From NCBI GenBank assembly GCA_024372495.1, contig CP099977.1, positions 2,976,001 through 3,040,000 of the forward strand: a DNA stretch of 64,000 nucleotides, given 5' to 3'. Position numbers and translations under genes: made by a program. The notes under the pieces are model-generated. The model was not told where the DNA came from. It worked only from the letters and a program-made list of their open reading frames with translations, and ran no database searches. Position 1 is the stretch's first letter. Every line of letters starts with the position of its first letter. Origin of the DNA: Pseudarthrobacter sp. Fe7. GTDB lineage: Bacteria > Actinomycetota > Actinomycetes > Actinomycetales > Micrococcaceae. Positions 37,150-46,072 of this stretch are shown piece by piece.

Positions 37150-38205
37150 ATGAAAGAAAAGGCCGACGGCGGCGGAACGGTCACGCTGAAGGATTTGGCT
37201 CGGGAGCTGGGCGTCCATCCGTCCACCGTCTCCAGGGTCCTGCATTCCGGTTCCGACGTGGCGAAAGGAGCGGCCTCGGCCGCCACCGCCGAGCGCGTCC
37301 GTGAACTGGCCCGCAAGCGCGGCTACTCCCCCGATCCGCAGGCCGCCAGCCTCCGCACGCGGCGGACCAAACTGCTGGGCGTCATCGTCCCCCGGCTCTC
37401 GGACCTGGTCCTGGCCATCATGTACGAGGGCATCGACGAGGCCTCAGCCGAGGTGGGGTACTCCGCGTTCGTGATGAACTCCCGCGACGACCCCAACGAA
37501 CAACGGCGGAAGATCGACCTCATGCTGGCGCGCCGGGTGGACGGCCTCATCATTGGTGACGCCCACCTTGACGGCGGCCTCCTGCAGGAACTGACTGACC
37601 GGAAGGTCCCGTTCGTCCTGATGAACCGCCGGGTGACAGGGTACCCGTCCGCCACCTGCGACGACGTCGTGGGCGGCGAGCTCGTGGCCGGCCACCTGTG
37701 GAAAATGGGCCATCGGCAGGTGGCCGTCATTGCCGGCGAGCCATACGCAAGCACCGCCGTCGACCGCACCGCAGGCTTCCTGGACCGCTGGCGGTCACTG
37801 GGCGGCACCATTTCCGACGACGACGTGGTGTGGTCCAGATTCGATACCGCCGGGGGCCGGGAGGCCGGGGAAAAGATCCTCTCCAGCGGCAGGCCGCGCC
37901 CCACCGCAATCTTCGCGGTCAACGATTTCGCCGCCATCGGTGCGATGGGGGCCCTTCGTGCCCGCGGCCTCACCGTAGGACTGGACGTGGCGGTGGTGGG
38001 CTACAACGACACCTCCCTGGCCGCTGAACTTCCCATTCCGCTGACCTCGGTCCACTCCCCCATGGCGGACATTGGACGCACGGCGGTGCAGCTGATCCAG
38101 GCCGTGCTCAGGGGAGAAAAGCCCGAACCCGTACAGCTGGAACCCACCCTGTTCGTCCGCGAAAGCAGCGCCGCCAGGGCCGCCGCCGAGATGGCCGCCA
38201 ACTAG
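37150..38205 (+). CDS. LacI-family regulator
   Basis: A 351-residue repressor. The N-terminal HTH plus hinge is textbook: VTLKDLARELGVHPSTVSRV (residues 11-30). The periplasmic-binding-like core follows: TKLLGVIVPRLSDLVLAIMY, MLARRVDGLIIGDAHLDGG, HRQVAVIAGEPYASTAVDRT, and ending DVAVVGYNDTSLAAELPIPL. It lies 114 bases beyond a perfect palindromic operator shared with the divergent catabolic operon, so it likely represses that operon and itself. The C-terminus overlaps the convergent PucR gene by four bases. Confidence 0.85.
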   Translation: MKEKADGGGTVTLKDLARELGVHPSTVSRVLHSGSDVAKGAASAATAERVRELARKRGYSPDPQAASLRTRRTKLLGVIVPRLSDLVLAIMYEGIDEASAEVGYSAFVMNSRDDPNEQRRKIDLMLARRVDGLIIGDAHLDGGLLQELTDRKVPFVLMNRRVTGYPSATCDDVVGGELVAGHLWKMGHRQVAVIAGEPYASTAVDRTAGFLDRWRSLGGTISDDDVVWSRFDTAGGREAGEKILSSGRPRPTAIFAVNDFAAIGAMGALRARGLTVGLDVAVVGYNDTSLAAELPIPLTSVHSPMADIGRTAVQLIQAVLRGEKPEPVQLEPTLFVRESSAARAAAEMAAN

Positions 38206-39647
38206 GTTCCGGCGGCGACGATCCGCAGTGCCAGCAGGCACGTGGCCCGCACTTCGCCGTCACCCAGGTCAACCCGGAGAAGCTCCTCAATCTTGCGCAA
38301 TCTGTACGTCAGGGTGTTGCGGTGGATGAAGAGCTCGCTGCAGGTTTCACGGGTATTCCCGCTGTACCGCAGGTACGCCTCAAGCGTTTCACGCAAAGCC
38401 GTGCCGCCGTCGGACATCAACGGAGCCAGGAGGCGCCGGGACATGGCCACCAGCCCTGCCCCGGGCAGGCCCTCCACCACCCCGGCCAGGTCAGCGACCG
38501 GCGCCCGATGGAGCCCCGGTTCACCCACCCGGCGGCGGGCCAGCTGCAGCACCAGCGGCAGTTCGTCCAGGTTCCCGCACCCGGAAACGACGGCGGACAA
38601 TTCCGGCGCGTCCTGGAAGGACTTTTGGACGGCTTCCATGAGCTCCATCCCCGCTTCCCCACGCTGCACCAGGACCGTGGTGAGGCCAGCTTCCTCCATG
38701 AACCGCACCGTGCCGAAGTCAGCCTGCAGGCTCACCCGGACGCGCCAGGCGATGGTTCGCAGCTTCGCCGGTGCAACCTCCCCCGCGCCGCCGATCAGCA
38801 CGGAGCCCCACTCTCCGTCCGGCTCGAACCCGGCCTCTACGGCGTAGCGCCGCAGGGCCGGCGCCGGAGTCCCCCTGGCCTCGTAGAGTCCCTCGATGAA
38901 CCGTGCGGCTTCCCGCGAATGCAGGGGCGACCGGGACCCGAGGGTGTAGCTCAGCTGCATGGCAATCACCGCAGCCACCGGCCCCAACAGCGGCTGCAGC
39001 ACCAGGCTGCTCTTGATTCCCTCGATGGCCAGCCTGAACCGGAGGATCCCGCCGCTGGGCAGGCTCAGGGTGGTCCGGGCCGTTCCGCCCGCAGCCGTTC
39101 CCGCCGACATGAGTTCAAACCCATTGTGGTCAAGGACCGCCACCCGCGCCCGGATGGTTGTGGCCACCCGTTCCAACACCTGCGCCAGCGAATGGCCACC
39201 CGCCGCCAGCCTGGTGCACTCGTCCGCCAGGTCCCACCCTGCGCGCAGTTCGGCATAGCGTTCGGCGGCGATGAGCTGGTCCACATGCCGCATCACCTGG
39301 ACGAACGGCACCTCGGGAGGAAGCTCAAGCAGTGGAAGGCCATGGGCTTCGCAGGCTTTCACCAGTCCCGGCGGCAGTTCACGGTGCGCTGCGCCGAGGC
39401 CGAAAACCAAGCCCGAAACGGGAACGGACATCAGGCGCTCCACGTACGCATCCCAGATGCGGTAGTCCCTGACGTTCAGGCCCATCCCGTTAGTGAGCAG
39501 CAGCGCGTTGACGCTGAGGAACGGCGTGGGGTCCATGTGCTCCGTGGGGGCACACCATGCAATGGGCCGGGCCAGGCGTCCGGGGCTGCCCGGCACAGCA
39601 AGGCGGATGTTCAGTGCAGCATCCGCCACAAGATCGGCAACACGCAT
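38202..39647 (-). CDS. PucR-family regulator
   Basis: A 481-residue activator. Residues 1-115 are a PucR domain (MRVADLVADAALNIRLAVPG, LLLTNGMGL, LPLLELP). The middle has a GGDEF-like degenerate region (about 300-380). The last 60 residues hold the C-terminal HTH (ETLEAYLRYSGNTRETCSEL, FIHRNTLTYRLRKIEELLRV). PucR-type proteins respond to nitrogenous catabolites. It is divergent from pxpA with about 100 bases between them, so it likely activates the pxpA-C operon. Confidence 0.8.
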   Translation of the reverse strand: MRVADLVADAALNIRLAVPGSPGRLARPIAWCAPTEHMDPTPFLSVNALLLTNGMGLNVRDYRIWDAYVERLMSVPVSGLVFGLGAAHRELPPGLVKACEAHGLPLLELPPEVPFVQVMRHVDQLIAAERYAELRAGWDLADECTRLAAGGHSLAQVLERVATTIRARVAVLDHNGFELMSAGTAAGGTARTTLSLPSGGILRFRLAIEGIKSSLVLQPLLGPVAAVIAMQLSYTLGSRSPLHSREAARFIEGLYEARGTPAPALRRYAVEAGFEPDGEWGSVLIGGAGEVAPAKLRTIAWRVRVSLQADFGTVRFMEEAGLTTVLVQRGEAGMELMEAVQKSFQDAPELSAVVSGCGNLDELPLVLQLARRRVGEPGLHRAPVADLAGVVEGLPGAGLVAMSRRLLAPLMSDGGTALRETLEAYLRYSGNTRETCSELFIHRNTLTYRLRKIEELLRVDLGDGEVRATCLLALRIVAAGT

Positions 39648-39747
39648 GGCAAGCCCTCCTGGTTAGTGCAAACAGCATAATCCGCCCGCCCACATTCGGC
39701 GATCCGCCCAATTCCGGCGGGCTCGCCGTCTCTGTACCGTTGCCTGC

Positions 39748-40512
39748 ATGCAAAAAAACGTGACGGAAACCACGCCTGCCCAGGTGCTGCTGAATTCGGA
39801 CATGGGTGAAGGCTTCGGCCTGCACGAGTTCGGCAACGACGCCGCACTCATGGAAATCATCGACGTCGCCAACGTCGCCTGCGGCTACCACGCCGGGGAC
39901 CCGGACGTCATGAACCGGACGGTGGCCCTTGCCGCCGAACACGGTGTGGCCGTGGGCGCCCATCCCGGGCTCCCCGATCCCATGGGGTTCGGCCGCCGGC
40001 GCATGGTGCTCACGCCGGAGGAGGTCGAGTCGATCATCCTGTACCAGACCGGGGCGCTGACCGCCTTCCTGGCCAAGAACGGGCTGTCCCTGAACCACAT
40101 CAAACCCCACGGCGCGCTCTACGGCATGCTCGCCGGAGACGAAGACCTTATGCAGGCGGCGGCCGGAACAGCCAAACAGTTCGGCGTTCCGTTCTACGGC
40201 CTGGCCGGGACCGCCCATGAATCCGTGTGCCGCGCCATGGGCGTGGACTTCGTTTCGGAACTCTATGTGGACCTCAATTACGGGCCGGGCGGCGAACTCC
40301 TCATCCAGCGACGTCCCGCGCCCACCGACCCGGACGCCGCCGCGGAACGCGTCAGCCGGGCGGTGGCAGGCGAGCCCGTGACCGCCGTCGACGGCACTCC
40401 CCTGAACATCGCCTTCCAGAGCATCTGCGTCCACTCGGATGCACCCAACGCCGTCGCCGTGGCCTCCGCGGTGCGCAAGGCACTCGACTCATCCCGATCC
40501 GCCCACTCCTGA
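39748..40512 (+). CDS. pxpA: 5-oxoprolinase subunit A (LamB/YcsF family)
   Basis: A 254-residue LamB/YcsF protein. Clear motifs: LLNSDMGEGFG (residues 14-24), VANVACGYHAGDP, GVAVGAHPGLPD, HIKPHGALYGML, and PLNIAFQSICVHSDAPNAV near the end. PxpA works with PxpB and PxpC to hydrolyse 5-oxoproline (pyroglutamate) with ATP in E. coli and B. subtilis. Here it is followed by biotin carrier and biotin carboxylase genes, so the complex may first carboxylate the lactam. First gene of the operon, divergent from PucR. Confidence 0.85.
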   Translation: MQKNVTETTPAQVLLNSDMGEGFGLHEFGNDAALMEIIDVANVACGYHAGDPDVMNRTVALAAEHGVAVGAHPGLPDPMGFGRRRMVLTPEEVESIILYQTGALTAFLAKNGLSLNHIKPHGALYGMLAGDEDLMQAAAGTAKQFGVPFYGLAGTAHESVCRAMGVDFVSELYVDLNYGPGGELLIQRRPAPTDPDAAAERVSRAVAGEPVTAVDGTPLNIAFQSICVHSDAPNAVAVASAVRKALDSSRSAHS

Positions 40513-40525
40513 AAGCGAGCAGCAC

Positions 40526-40764
40526 ATGGCCACCATCGTTTCACCCCTTCCCGGAGTCTTCTACCGCAAGCCCGGGCCGGGCAAACCCCCTTCGCCAACG
40601 AAGGCGACACCATCGAAGTCGGCCAGACCATCGGCATCGTGGAAATCATGAAGCAGTTCACCGAGATCCAGTCCGACGTCGCCGGGACCCTGGAATCCTT
40701 TGAAGTCAACGAAGGCGACATGGTCAACCCGGGTGACTCCATCGTCGTCATCCGGGAAGGATAA
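40526..40764 (+). CDS. Biotin carboxyl carrier protein, frameshifted
   Basis: A short biotinyl-domain protein. The first frame gives MATIVSPLPGVFYRKPGPGK; a missing C in the CCCCC run near 40589 shifts to FANEGDTIEVGQTIGIVEIM, then KQFTEIQSDVAGTL, VNEGDMVNPGDSIVVIREG. Corrected length about 79 residues. The biotin lysine sits in E-I-M-K-Q rather than the canonical A-M-K-M, as in carrier proteins near pxp genes. The N-terminal membrane of long AccB proteins is absent. It lies 13 bases after pxpA and nine before the carboxylase. Confidence 0.7.
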
Positions 40765-40773
40765 AGGCAGTCC

Positions 40774-42122
40774 ATGAAACTGTTCATCGCAAACCGCGGC
40801 GAGATCGCCGTGCGGATCGCCCGGACTGCCCGCGGCATGGGCATCGAAACCGTCCTGGGGGTCAGCGAGCCCGACGCGGAATCCCTGGCAGCCCGGACAG
40901 CCGACCACTATGTGGTGGTGGGCCCGGCCCAGGCAACCGCCAGCTACCTGAACCAGGACGCCCTGGTCGCTGCGGCCCTCGAGCAGGGGTGCGACGCCGT
41001 CCACCCGGGCTACGGTTTCCTCTCGGAGAACGCCGACTTCGCCCGGAAGGTGGCAGACGCCGGCCTCACCTGGGTGGGCCCCACCGCGGACACCATCTCC
41101 ATGATGGGCAACAAATCCCTGGCCCGGGAAGCGGCGGCCAACGCCGGCGTCCCCGTGCTCAAGGGGTCTGACGGCCCCTTGGATCCGGAGCCTGACGCCG
41201 TCGACATTGCGCGTGCGATTGGGTACCCGCTGGTGGTGAAGGCCTCCGCCGGAGGGGCGGCCGGGGCATCCGGTTCGTGCACGACGAAAGCGGGCTGCTG
41301 GAAACCATCGAGATGGCCAGGGGCGAGGCAGCCGCCATCTTCGGCGACCCCACCGTCTACCTGGAACGGTTCGTGGAGCATGCCCGCCACGTGGAGGTGC
41401 AGGTCCTGGGCGACGGGACCAACTTCATCCACCTCGGCGACCGCGACTGTTCCATGCAGCGCCGTTCCCAGAAGGTACTGGAGGAAGCCCCTGCACCCAA
41501 CCTTCCGGACGCCGTCCGTGCCACCATCAGGGAGTCCTCCGTGGCCCTTGCCCGCCAGTGCGGCTACCACGGAGCGGGCACCGTGGAGTTCCTGTACGAC
41601 CCCGTCAACCACGAGGCCGCCTTCATTGAAATGAACACCCGCATCCAGGTGGAGCACCCCATCACCGAGCAAATCACCGGCGTGGACCTGGTCCGCGAAC
41701 AGCTCCTGATTGCCTCCACCGGATCCATGTCCATTTCCCAGGACGACGTGCACTTCACCGGCCACGCCATCGAATGCCGCATCAACGCAGAGGACCCCAG
41801 CCACAATTTCTTCCCCAGCCCGGGAACCATCCGCTCCCTGGACTGGCCATCGGGTGAGGGCATCCGCGTGGACACGGGGGTGGAAGCAGGTTCGGTGGTG
41901 AGCCCTTACTACGACTCCCTCCTGGCCAAGCTGGCCGTCCACGCCGCAGACCGGGACGCCGCCATCGCGGCCACCTTGGCGGCGCTGGAGGCAACACACA
42001 TTGAAGGGGTCAAGACCACCGTCCCCGTCCACCTGGCGCTGCTGGCTCGGCCTGAATTCGCCGAAGTCAGCCACCACTCCAAGTTCATTGAAACCGCAGC
42101 CGACCTCATGGGGGCAAAATGA
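40774..42122 (+). CDS. Biotin carboxylase (AccC-type), frameshifted
   Basis: Biotin carboxylase that uses ATP and bicarbonate to carboxylate biotin on the carrier. MKLFIANRGEIAVRIARTAR, HPGYGFLSENADFA and GNKSLAREAAANAGVPVLKG are the N-terminal part. A missing G near 41256 breaks the ATP-grasp glycine loop; the other frame continues GRGIRFVHDESGLL, YLERFVEHARHVEVQVLGDG, EMNTRIQVEHPITEQITGVD and HAIECRINAEDP. Corrected length about 449 residues. Its stop overlaps pxpB (ATGA). Being embedded in a pxp operon, it probably serves the oxoprolinase-type complex, not fatty acid synthesis. Confidence 0.8.
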
Positions 42123-43024
42123 CCACCGAAGCCGCCGTCCTCCCGGGTGCGCGCTACACCTGGGGCGGGGACGAATTCCTGTTCGTGGAAGTCTCCGAAG
42201 CGATGAGCCTGCCCGCGAACTTCAAGGTCATGTCCATCGCCGGCAGGCTATCCGACGCCGGGCTCCCGGGAATCGTGGACATCTGCCCGGCCAATGCATC
42301 CCTGCTGGTGCGCTTCGATCCGGACGTCCTGCCTCCGGAACAACTGGGAACAGCTGTGCGCGACATCGAGCGGGACCTGGCGTCCCACCAGGAACGGGCA
42401 CTGGAGACCCGCATCGTTGAAGTCCCGGTCTGGTACGAGGATCCCTTTACCGCGGAAGTGGCCCAGCGGTTCCGCGAAGGGTTCCACCAGGAGCCTGAAG
42501 GCAGCGACATTGACTACGCGGCCAAGGTCAACCACCTCAAGGACGCCGCGGAGTTCATCCAGCGGCACCACGAACAGCCGTGGCTGGTGTCCATGGTGGG
42601 CTTCGTGGCCGGGCTGCCGTTCCTGTTCCAGCTGGTGGACCACGACAAGCAGCTGGAGGTGCCCAAGTACCTGAGCCCGCGGACCGACACCCCCAAGTTG
42701 ACCGTGGGACACGGAGGATGCTTCGGCTGCATCTACTCCGTACGGGGCGCGGGCGGGTACCAGATGTTTGGAGTAGCGGCCGCGCCCATCTTTGATCCCG
42801 ACCAGGCGCTGGCGGACTTCAAGGATTTCATGGTGTTCTTCCGCCCCGGAGACATCGTCAAATTCAAGCCCGTGACCGAGGCCGAATACAACGAGATCCA
42901 GGCGGAGATCTCCGCCGGCACCTTCCGCTACCGGCAGGCGCCGGTGACCTTCGAGCTGTCCCAGGCCCTGGCCGATCCCGAAGGCTACAACCGTGAACTC
43001 ATGGAGGCCCTCAATGGCATTTGA
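42119..43024 (+). CDS. pxpB: 5-oxoprolinase subunit B (KipI family)
   Basis: A 301-residue protein homologous to allophanate hydrolase subunit 1/KipI. Motifs: LFVEVSEAMSLPANFKVMSI, GLPGIVDICPANASLLVRFD, VEVPVWYEDPF-like EVPVWYEDPFTAE, GFVAGLPFLF, VGHGGCFGCIYSVRGAGGYQ and the C-terminal GDIVKFKPVTEAEYNEIQ. It is longer at the start than KipI and intact. It forms the carboxyltransferase-like partner of PxpC. Overlaps both neighbours, so translation is tightly coupled. Confidence 0.8.
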   Translation: MTTEAAVLPGARYTWGGDEFLFVEVSEAMSLPANFKVMSIAGRLSDAGLPGIVDICPANASLLVRFDPDVLPPEQLGTAVRDIERDLASHQERALETRIVEVPVWYEDPFTAEVAQRFREGFHQEPEGSDIDYAAKVNHLKDAAEFIQRHHEQPWLVSMVGFVAGLPFLFQLVDHDKQLEVPKYLSPRTDTPKLTVGHGGCFGCIYSVRGAGGYQMFGVAAAPIFDPDQALADFKDFMVFFRPGDIVKFKPVTEAEYNEIQAEISAGTFRYRQAPVTFELSQALADPEGYNRELMEALNGI

Positions 43025-44001
43025 AATTGGAAACCCAGGCCTGGCCACCACGGTCCAGGACCAAGGGCGTATGGGCCACTACAACGTGGGCATCCCGCAA
43101 AGCGGTTCCATGGACCAGTACTCCGCCGAGCCTGGGAAATGCCTTGGTGGGAAACACCGCACGGGAAGCAGTCCTTGAATGCACCTACCTCGGCCCCGTG
43201 CTGAGCACCAACAGCGACGCCGTCATCGCCGTTACCGGCGCCCCAGTTGAGGTGAAGGTCAACGGGGAGCCTCGGCAGCAGTGGAGCCGCCTGCTGCTGA
43301 AGGCCGGGGACCAGCTTTCCTTCGGCGTCATCCAGGGCGGCACCCGCTACTACATCGCCGTCCAGGGCGGCATCGACGTCCCGGAGGTGCTGGGCAGCCG
43401 GTCCACATACAGCCTGGGCGCGATCGGCGGGTACAACGGCCGAAAGCTCGAAGCGGGCGACGTCGTCCCCGTGGGCGCTCCCCTCAACGGCGGGAAACTG
43501 CCTAGGCCCGACACTGTCCCGGAGGAGTTCCTTCCCGTTTACGCCAAAGAGCAGGAAGTCCGCATCGTGCTGGGGTTGTACGACCACCGCCTCACCGAAG
43601 AAGGCCTGGGGAATCTCCTCAACGAGGAGTGGAAAGTAACCCCGGTCGCTGACCGGATGGGTCTGCGCTACTCCGGCCCCGGTGTGAAATGGAAAGAGCG
43701 CGAACAGCCTTTCGGCGCCGGCTCGGACCCTTCCAACATCGTGGACGCAGGGTACGCCGTGGGATCCATCCAGATCCCCGGCGGCACCCAGCCGATCATC
43801 CTGCACCGCGACGCCGTCTCCGGCGGCGGCTACGCGATGGTGGGCACCGTGATCAGCGCCGACATGGACCTGGTTGCCAGGGCAGCCCCCGGAACGGCAA
43901 CCCGGTTTGCCGCTGTCAGCCTGGATGATGCCCTCGAAGCGCGGCGGGATCTTGCCGAGCGCCGAAACAAGGCGTGGGGCGCACTCGGTGCCAGTCGCTG
44001 A
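43014..44001 (+). CDS. pxpC: 5-oxoprolinase subunit C (KipA family), frameshifted
   Basis: Homologue of allophanate hydrolase subunit 2/urea carboxylase carboxyltransferase half. MAFEIGNPGLATTVQDQGRM and GIPQSGSMDQYSAE, then an extra C at AGCCT (43129-43133) shifts into LGNALVGNTAREAVLECTYL. It continues AVTGAPVEVKVNGEP, YYIAVQGGIDVPEVLGSRST, MGLRYSGPGVKW and GSIQIPGGTQPIILHRDAVS. Corrected length about 328 residues. The ATG lies within the end of pxpB. Last gene of the operon; a strong hairpin follows at 44159. Confidence 0.8.
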
Positions 44002-44158
44002 CAGATTCGGGAGGTCTCGCTGCCTCGCACACGACGAACTGCCTCGCTACGGAGTGCATACCGCGTAGCTGAAGGCTGCAAAACCCGCGTAGCGACGGCT
44101 GTCGATCATGCAGCACAGGATCTAACGTTCCATGACACTTGCGGTTGCGTAAAACGGT

Positions 44159-44190
44159 GGAACCTCCGCTCTGACTGGAGCGGAGGTTCC
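44159..44190 (+). terminator. Terminator-like hairpin after pxpC
   Basis: GGAACCTCCGCTC pairs perfectly with GAGCGGAGGTTCC (13 bp, 6-base loop). It lies between the convergent pxpC and DUF4190-like genes and could stop both. Confidence 0.6.
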
Positions 44191-44293
44191 GTTCAAAGGT
44201 GGTGGGGCTCTCGACCCTAGCTTTGGTTCCCGCGCAACCTGGTCGGCAATTTCCGCTGTGCTTGTACCGGCGTCTGCCCTTTTTCGCGTGCTT

Positions 44294-44605
44294 CTAGCGG
44301 CTCCCGGCGTTCACCATTATGAGCACGAAGATCAGCAGCCAGATGACGCCCGCGATGGTGTCGATCCAGCCAAGAACCTTCCCGAGAGTGGCCGAGTGGT
44401 GCAGTGCTTCTGCTTTTCTAGCATTCGAAATGGCGAGAGGCCCGAATACGATGCCCAGAATGAAAAAGCCAAGAACCCCAAAGATTGTTGCTTTTTCCTT
44501 GAACATGGAGCCTTGGAAACGTTTCAACGAATTGTTCTGCTGCACGTTTGGGTAGTTCGGGTACTGATAAGGCTGCTGCTGGCTGGGGCCTTGAGGGTAG
44601 GACAT
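44294..44605 (-). CDS. DUF4190-like membrane protein
   Basis: A 103-residue protein. The N-terminus is Gln/Pro/Tyr-rich (SYPQGPSQQQPYQYPNYPNV). Two membrane helices follow at about 42-60 and 77-98, framing GPLAISNARKAEALHHSATL. This is the DUF4190 layout, common in actinobacteria, of unknown function. It lies next to the IS3-family insertion. Confidence 0.65.
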   Translation of the reverse strand: MSYPQGPSQQQPYQYPNYPNVQQNNSLKRFQGSMFKEKATIFGVLGFFILGIVFGPLAISNARKAEALHHSATLGKVLGWIDTIAGVIWLLIFVLIMVNAGSR

Positions 44606-44718
44606 ATAGGGCCTTTGGTAAGTGTCGATAACTGCACGGGCCTCCCGCGCCTACCGCACCAACCGGCCGTCGATCACCCCCGAGCCAAAACATACCGTCT
44701 AGTGAGTTGCAGGGGTAG

Positions 44719-46072
44719 TGAACCGTCCCGAGTTTGATGCCGCTATCTTCTGTGAGAAAGATAGTGATTATGCCCAAGCAGTTCCCGCCCGAAGTCCGTG
44801 ACCGTGCAGTGCGCATGACCTTGGATCGGTTGTCCGAATACCCATCTGTCTATGCTGCTTGCAAGGCACTGGCGCCGAAGCTGGGAGTCGAGCCTGAATC
44901 GCTGCGCCGCTGGGTTGTCCAGGCCCAGGTCGATGCCGGTGAGAAGACCGGTCCGAGCAGTGACGAGCTGGAGGAAATCAAGCGGCTCCGGGCTGAGGTA
45001 CGGGACTTGAAAGAGTCCAACGAGCTCCTGAAACAGGCCTCGATTTTCTTCGCGAGGGCTCGCCCCTCGCCGCCGCTAATCTGCCGATTCATCGACGAAA
45101 TGCGGGTTGAGGGTTATGCGGTCGAGTCGATCTGTGCCGTCCTGCGGGAGCAGGGCGTGCAGGTCGCCGCACGAACCTACCGGGCGTGGAAGAAACGCCT
45201 GCCAGCCCTGCGCACCATCGAAGAGGCGCGCATCACCGATGCGCTCCGGACTTTGAAAGTCCCCGATGCGAAGGGACGACCCCGGCCCGAAATCATGTAC
45301 GGGCGGCGGAAAATGACGCAGTGGCTGCGCCGGAACGGCTTCCCAGAAGCCTCTAAACACACCGTGGACCGGATCATGCGCGAAGAACGCATGAACGGCC
45401 TCATCAGAGGCCGCAAGACCCGCACCACCATCCCCGGCAAGGACGGCCGCCGCGCCGGCGACCTGCTGAACAGGGACTTCACGGCCGAGGTCCCGAACCG
45501 GATCTGGGTCACTGATTTCACCTACGTCCCGGCCTACTCCGGATTCGTCTACGTCGCCCTGGTCATCGACCTGTACTCCAGGGTGATCGTCGGTTGGGAA
45601 ACCTCAACCGTCAAGGACACCGCGTTCGTTGAACACTGCCTGCGGATGGCCCTGTGGCGCCGCGAACACACAGGCCGGCCGGCGCCGGCGGGACTGATTC
45701 ACCACTCGGATGCGGGAAGCCAGTACACCTCGATCCGTTACACGGACACCCTGGCCTTCGAGGGCCTGCAGCCCTCGATTGGCAGCGTGGGTGATGCTTA
45801 TGACAATGCAGCCGCCGAGACCGTGATGGGGCTGTTCAAGAACGAGGCCGCCGCGAAGAATTCACCGTTCCGCAGCGGGGCGTTGAAGACCGAAGCCGAC
45901 GTGATGGAGATCGTCTTCGAGTGGGTCCACTGGTACAACAACGAACGCCTGCATTCCGCACTGGGCCACCAGACGCCAGAGGAATATGAGCAGACATATT
46001 ATGATCTACAAACCGGCGCCTTACCCGACGACGCCGCCAATAAACAGGCGGCATGATTCCCGGGACGGTTCA
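44719..46072 (+). mobile_element. IS3-family insertion sequence, 1354 bp
   Basis: Bounded by perfect 12-base inverted repeats TGAACCGTCCCG (44719-44730) and CGGGACGGTTCA (46061-46072), with the TG...CA ends normal for IS3. It encodes one full transposase. The three bases on each flank (TAG and TGA) do not match, so no target duplication is evident. This suggests recombination after insertion or a wrongly placed end. Confidence 0.85.
44770..46056 (+). CDS. IS3-family transposase (single fused frame)
   Basis: A 428-residue DDE transposase. Residues 1-100 form the OrfA part: HTH (FPPEVRDRAVRMTLDRL, ESLRRWVVQAQVDAG) and a leucine-zipper-like helix (ELEEIKRLRAEVRDLKESNE). The OrfB part has HTH_21 then the rve core: first Asp in WVTDFTYVPAYSG, second in IHHSDAGSQYTS, Glu in NAAAETVMGLFKNE. 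Usually IS3 makes OrfAB by programmed frameshift; here both are in one frame through FFARARPSPPLICRFIDE. That could be natural or a one-base sequencing change. Catalytic residues are complete, so it may be active. Confidence 0.85.
   Translation: MPKQFPPEVRDRAVRMTLDRLSEYPSVYAACKALAPKLGVEPESLRRWVVQAQVDAGEKTGPSSDELEEIKRLRAEVRDLKESNELLKQASIFFARARPSPPLICRFIDEMRVEGYAVESICAVLREQGVQVAARTYRAWKKRLPALRTIEEARITDALRTLKVPDAKGRPRPEIMYGRRKMTQWLRRNGFPEASKHTVDRIMREERMNGLIRGRKTRTTIPGKDGRRAGDLLNRDFTAEVPNRIWVTDFTYVPAYSGFVYVALVIDLYSRVIVGWETSTVKDTAFVEHCLRMALWRREHTGRPAPAGLIHHSDAGSQYTSIRYTDTLAFEGLQPSIGSVGDAYDNAAAETVMGLFKNEAAAKNSPFRSGALKTEADVMEIVFEWVHWYNNERLHSALGHQTPEEYEQTYYDLQTGALPDDAANKQAA

Noticed and set aside
38322-39680. 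452-codon plus-strand frame opposite PucR
   Set aside because: Gln/His/Gly/Arg-rich antisense shadow; PucR has its full domain set on the other strand.
40774-42122. AccC as part of a fatty-acid acetyl-CoA carboxylase
   Set aside because: No accA, accB or accD-type genes nearby; overlap with pxpB and the short E-I-M-K-Q carrier place it in the Pxp complex.
44159-44190. tRNA or riboswitch
   Set aside because: A single perfect 13-bp stem with a small loop between convergent genes; no cloverleaf or conserved core.
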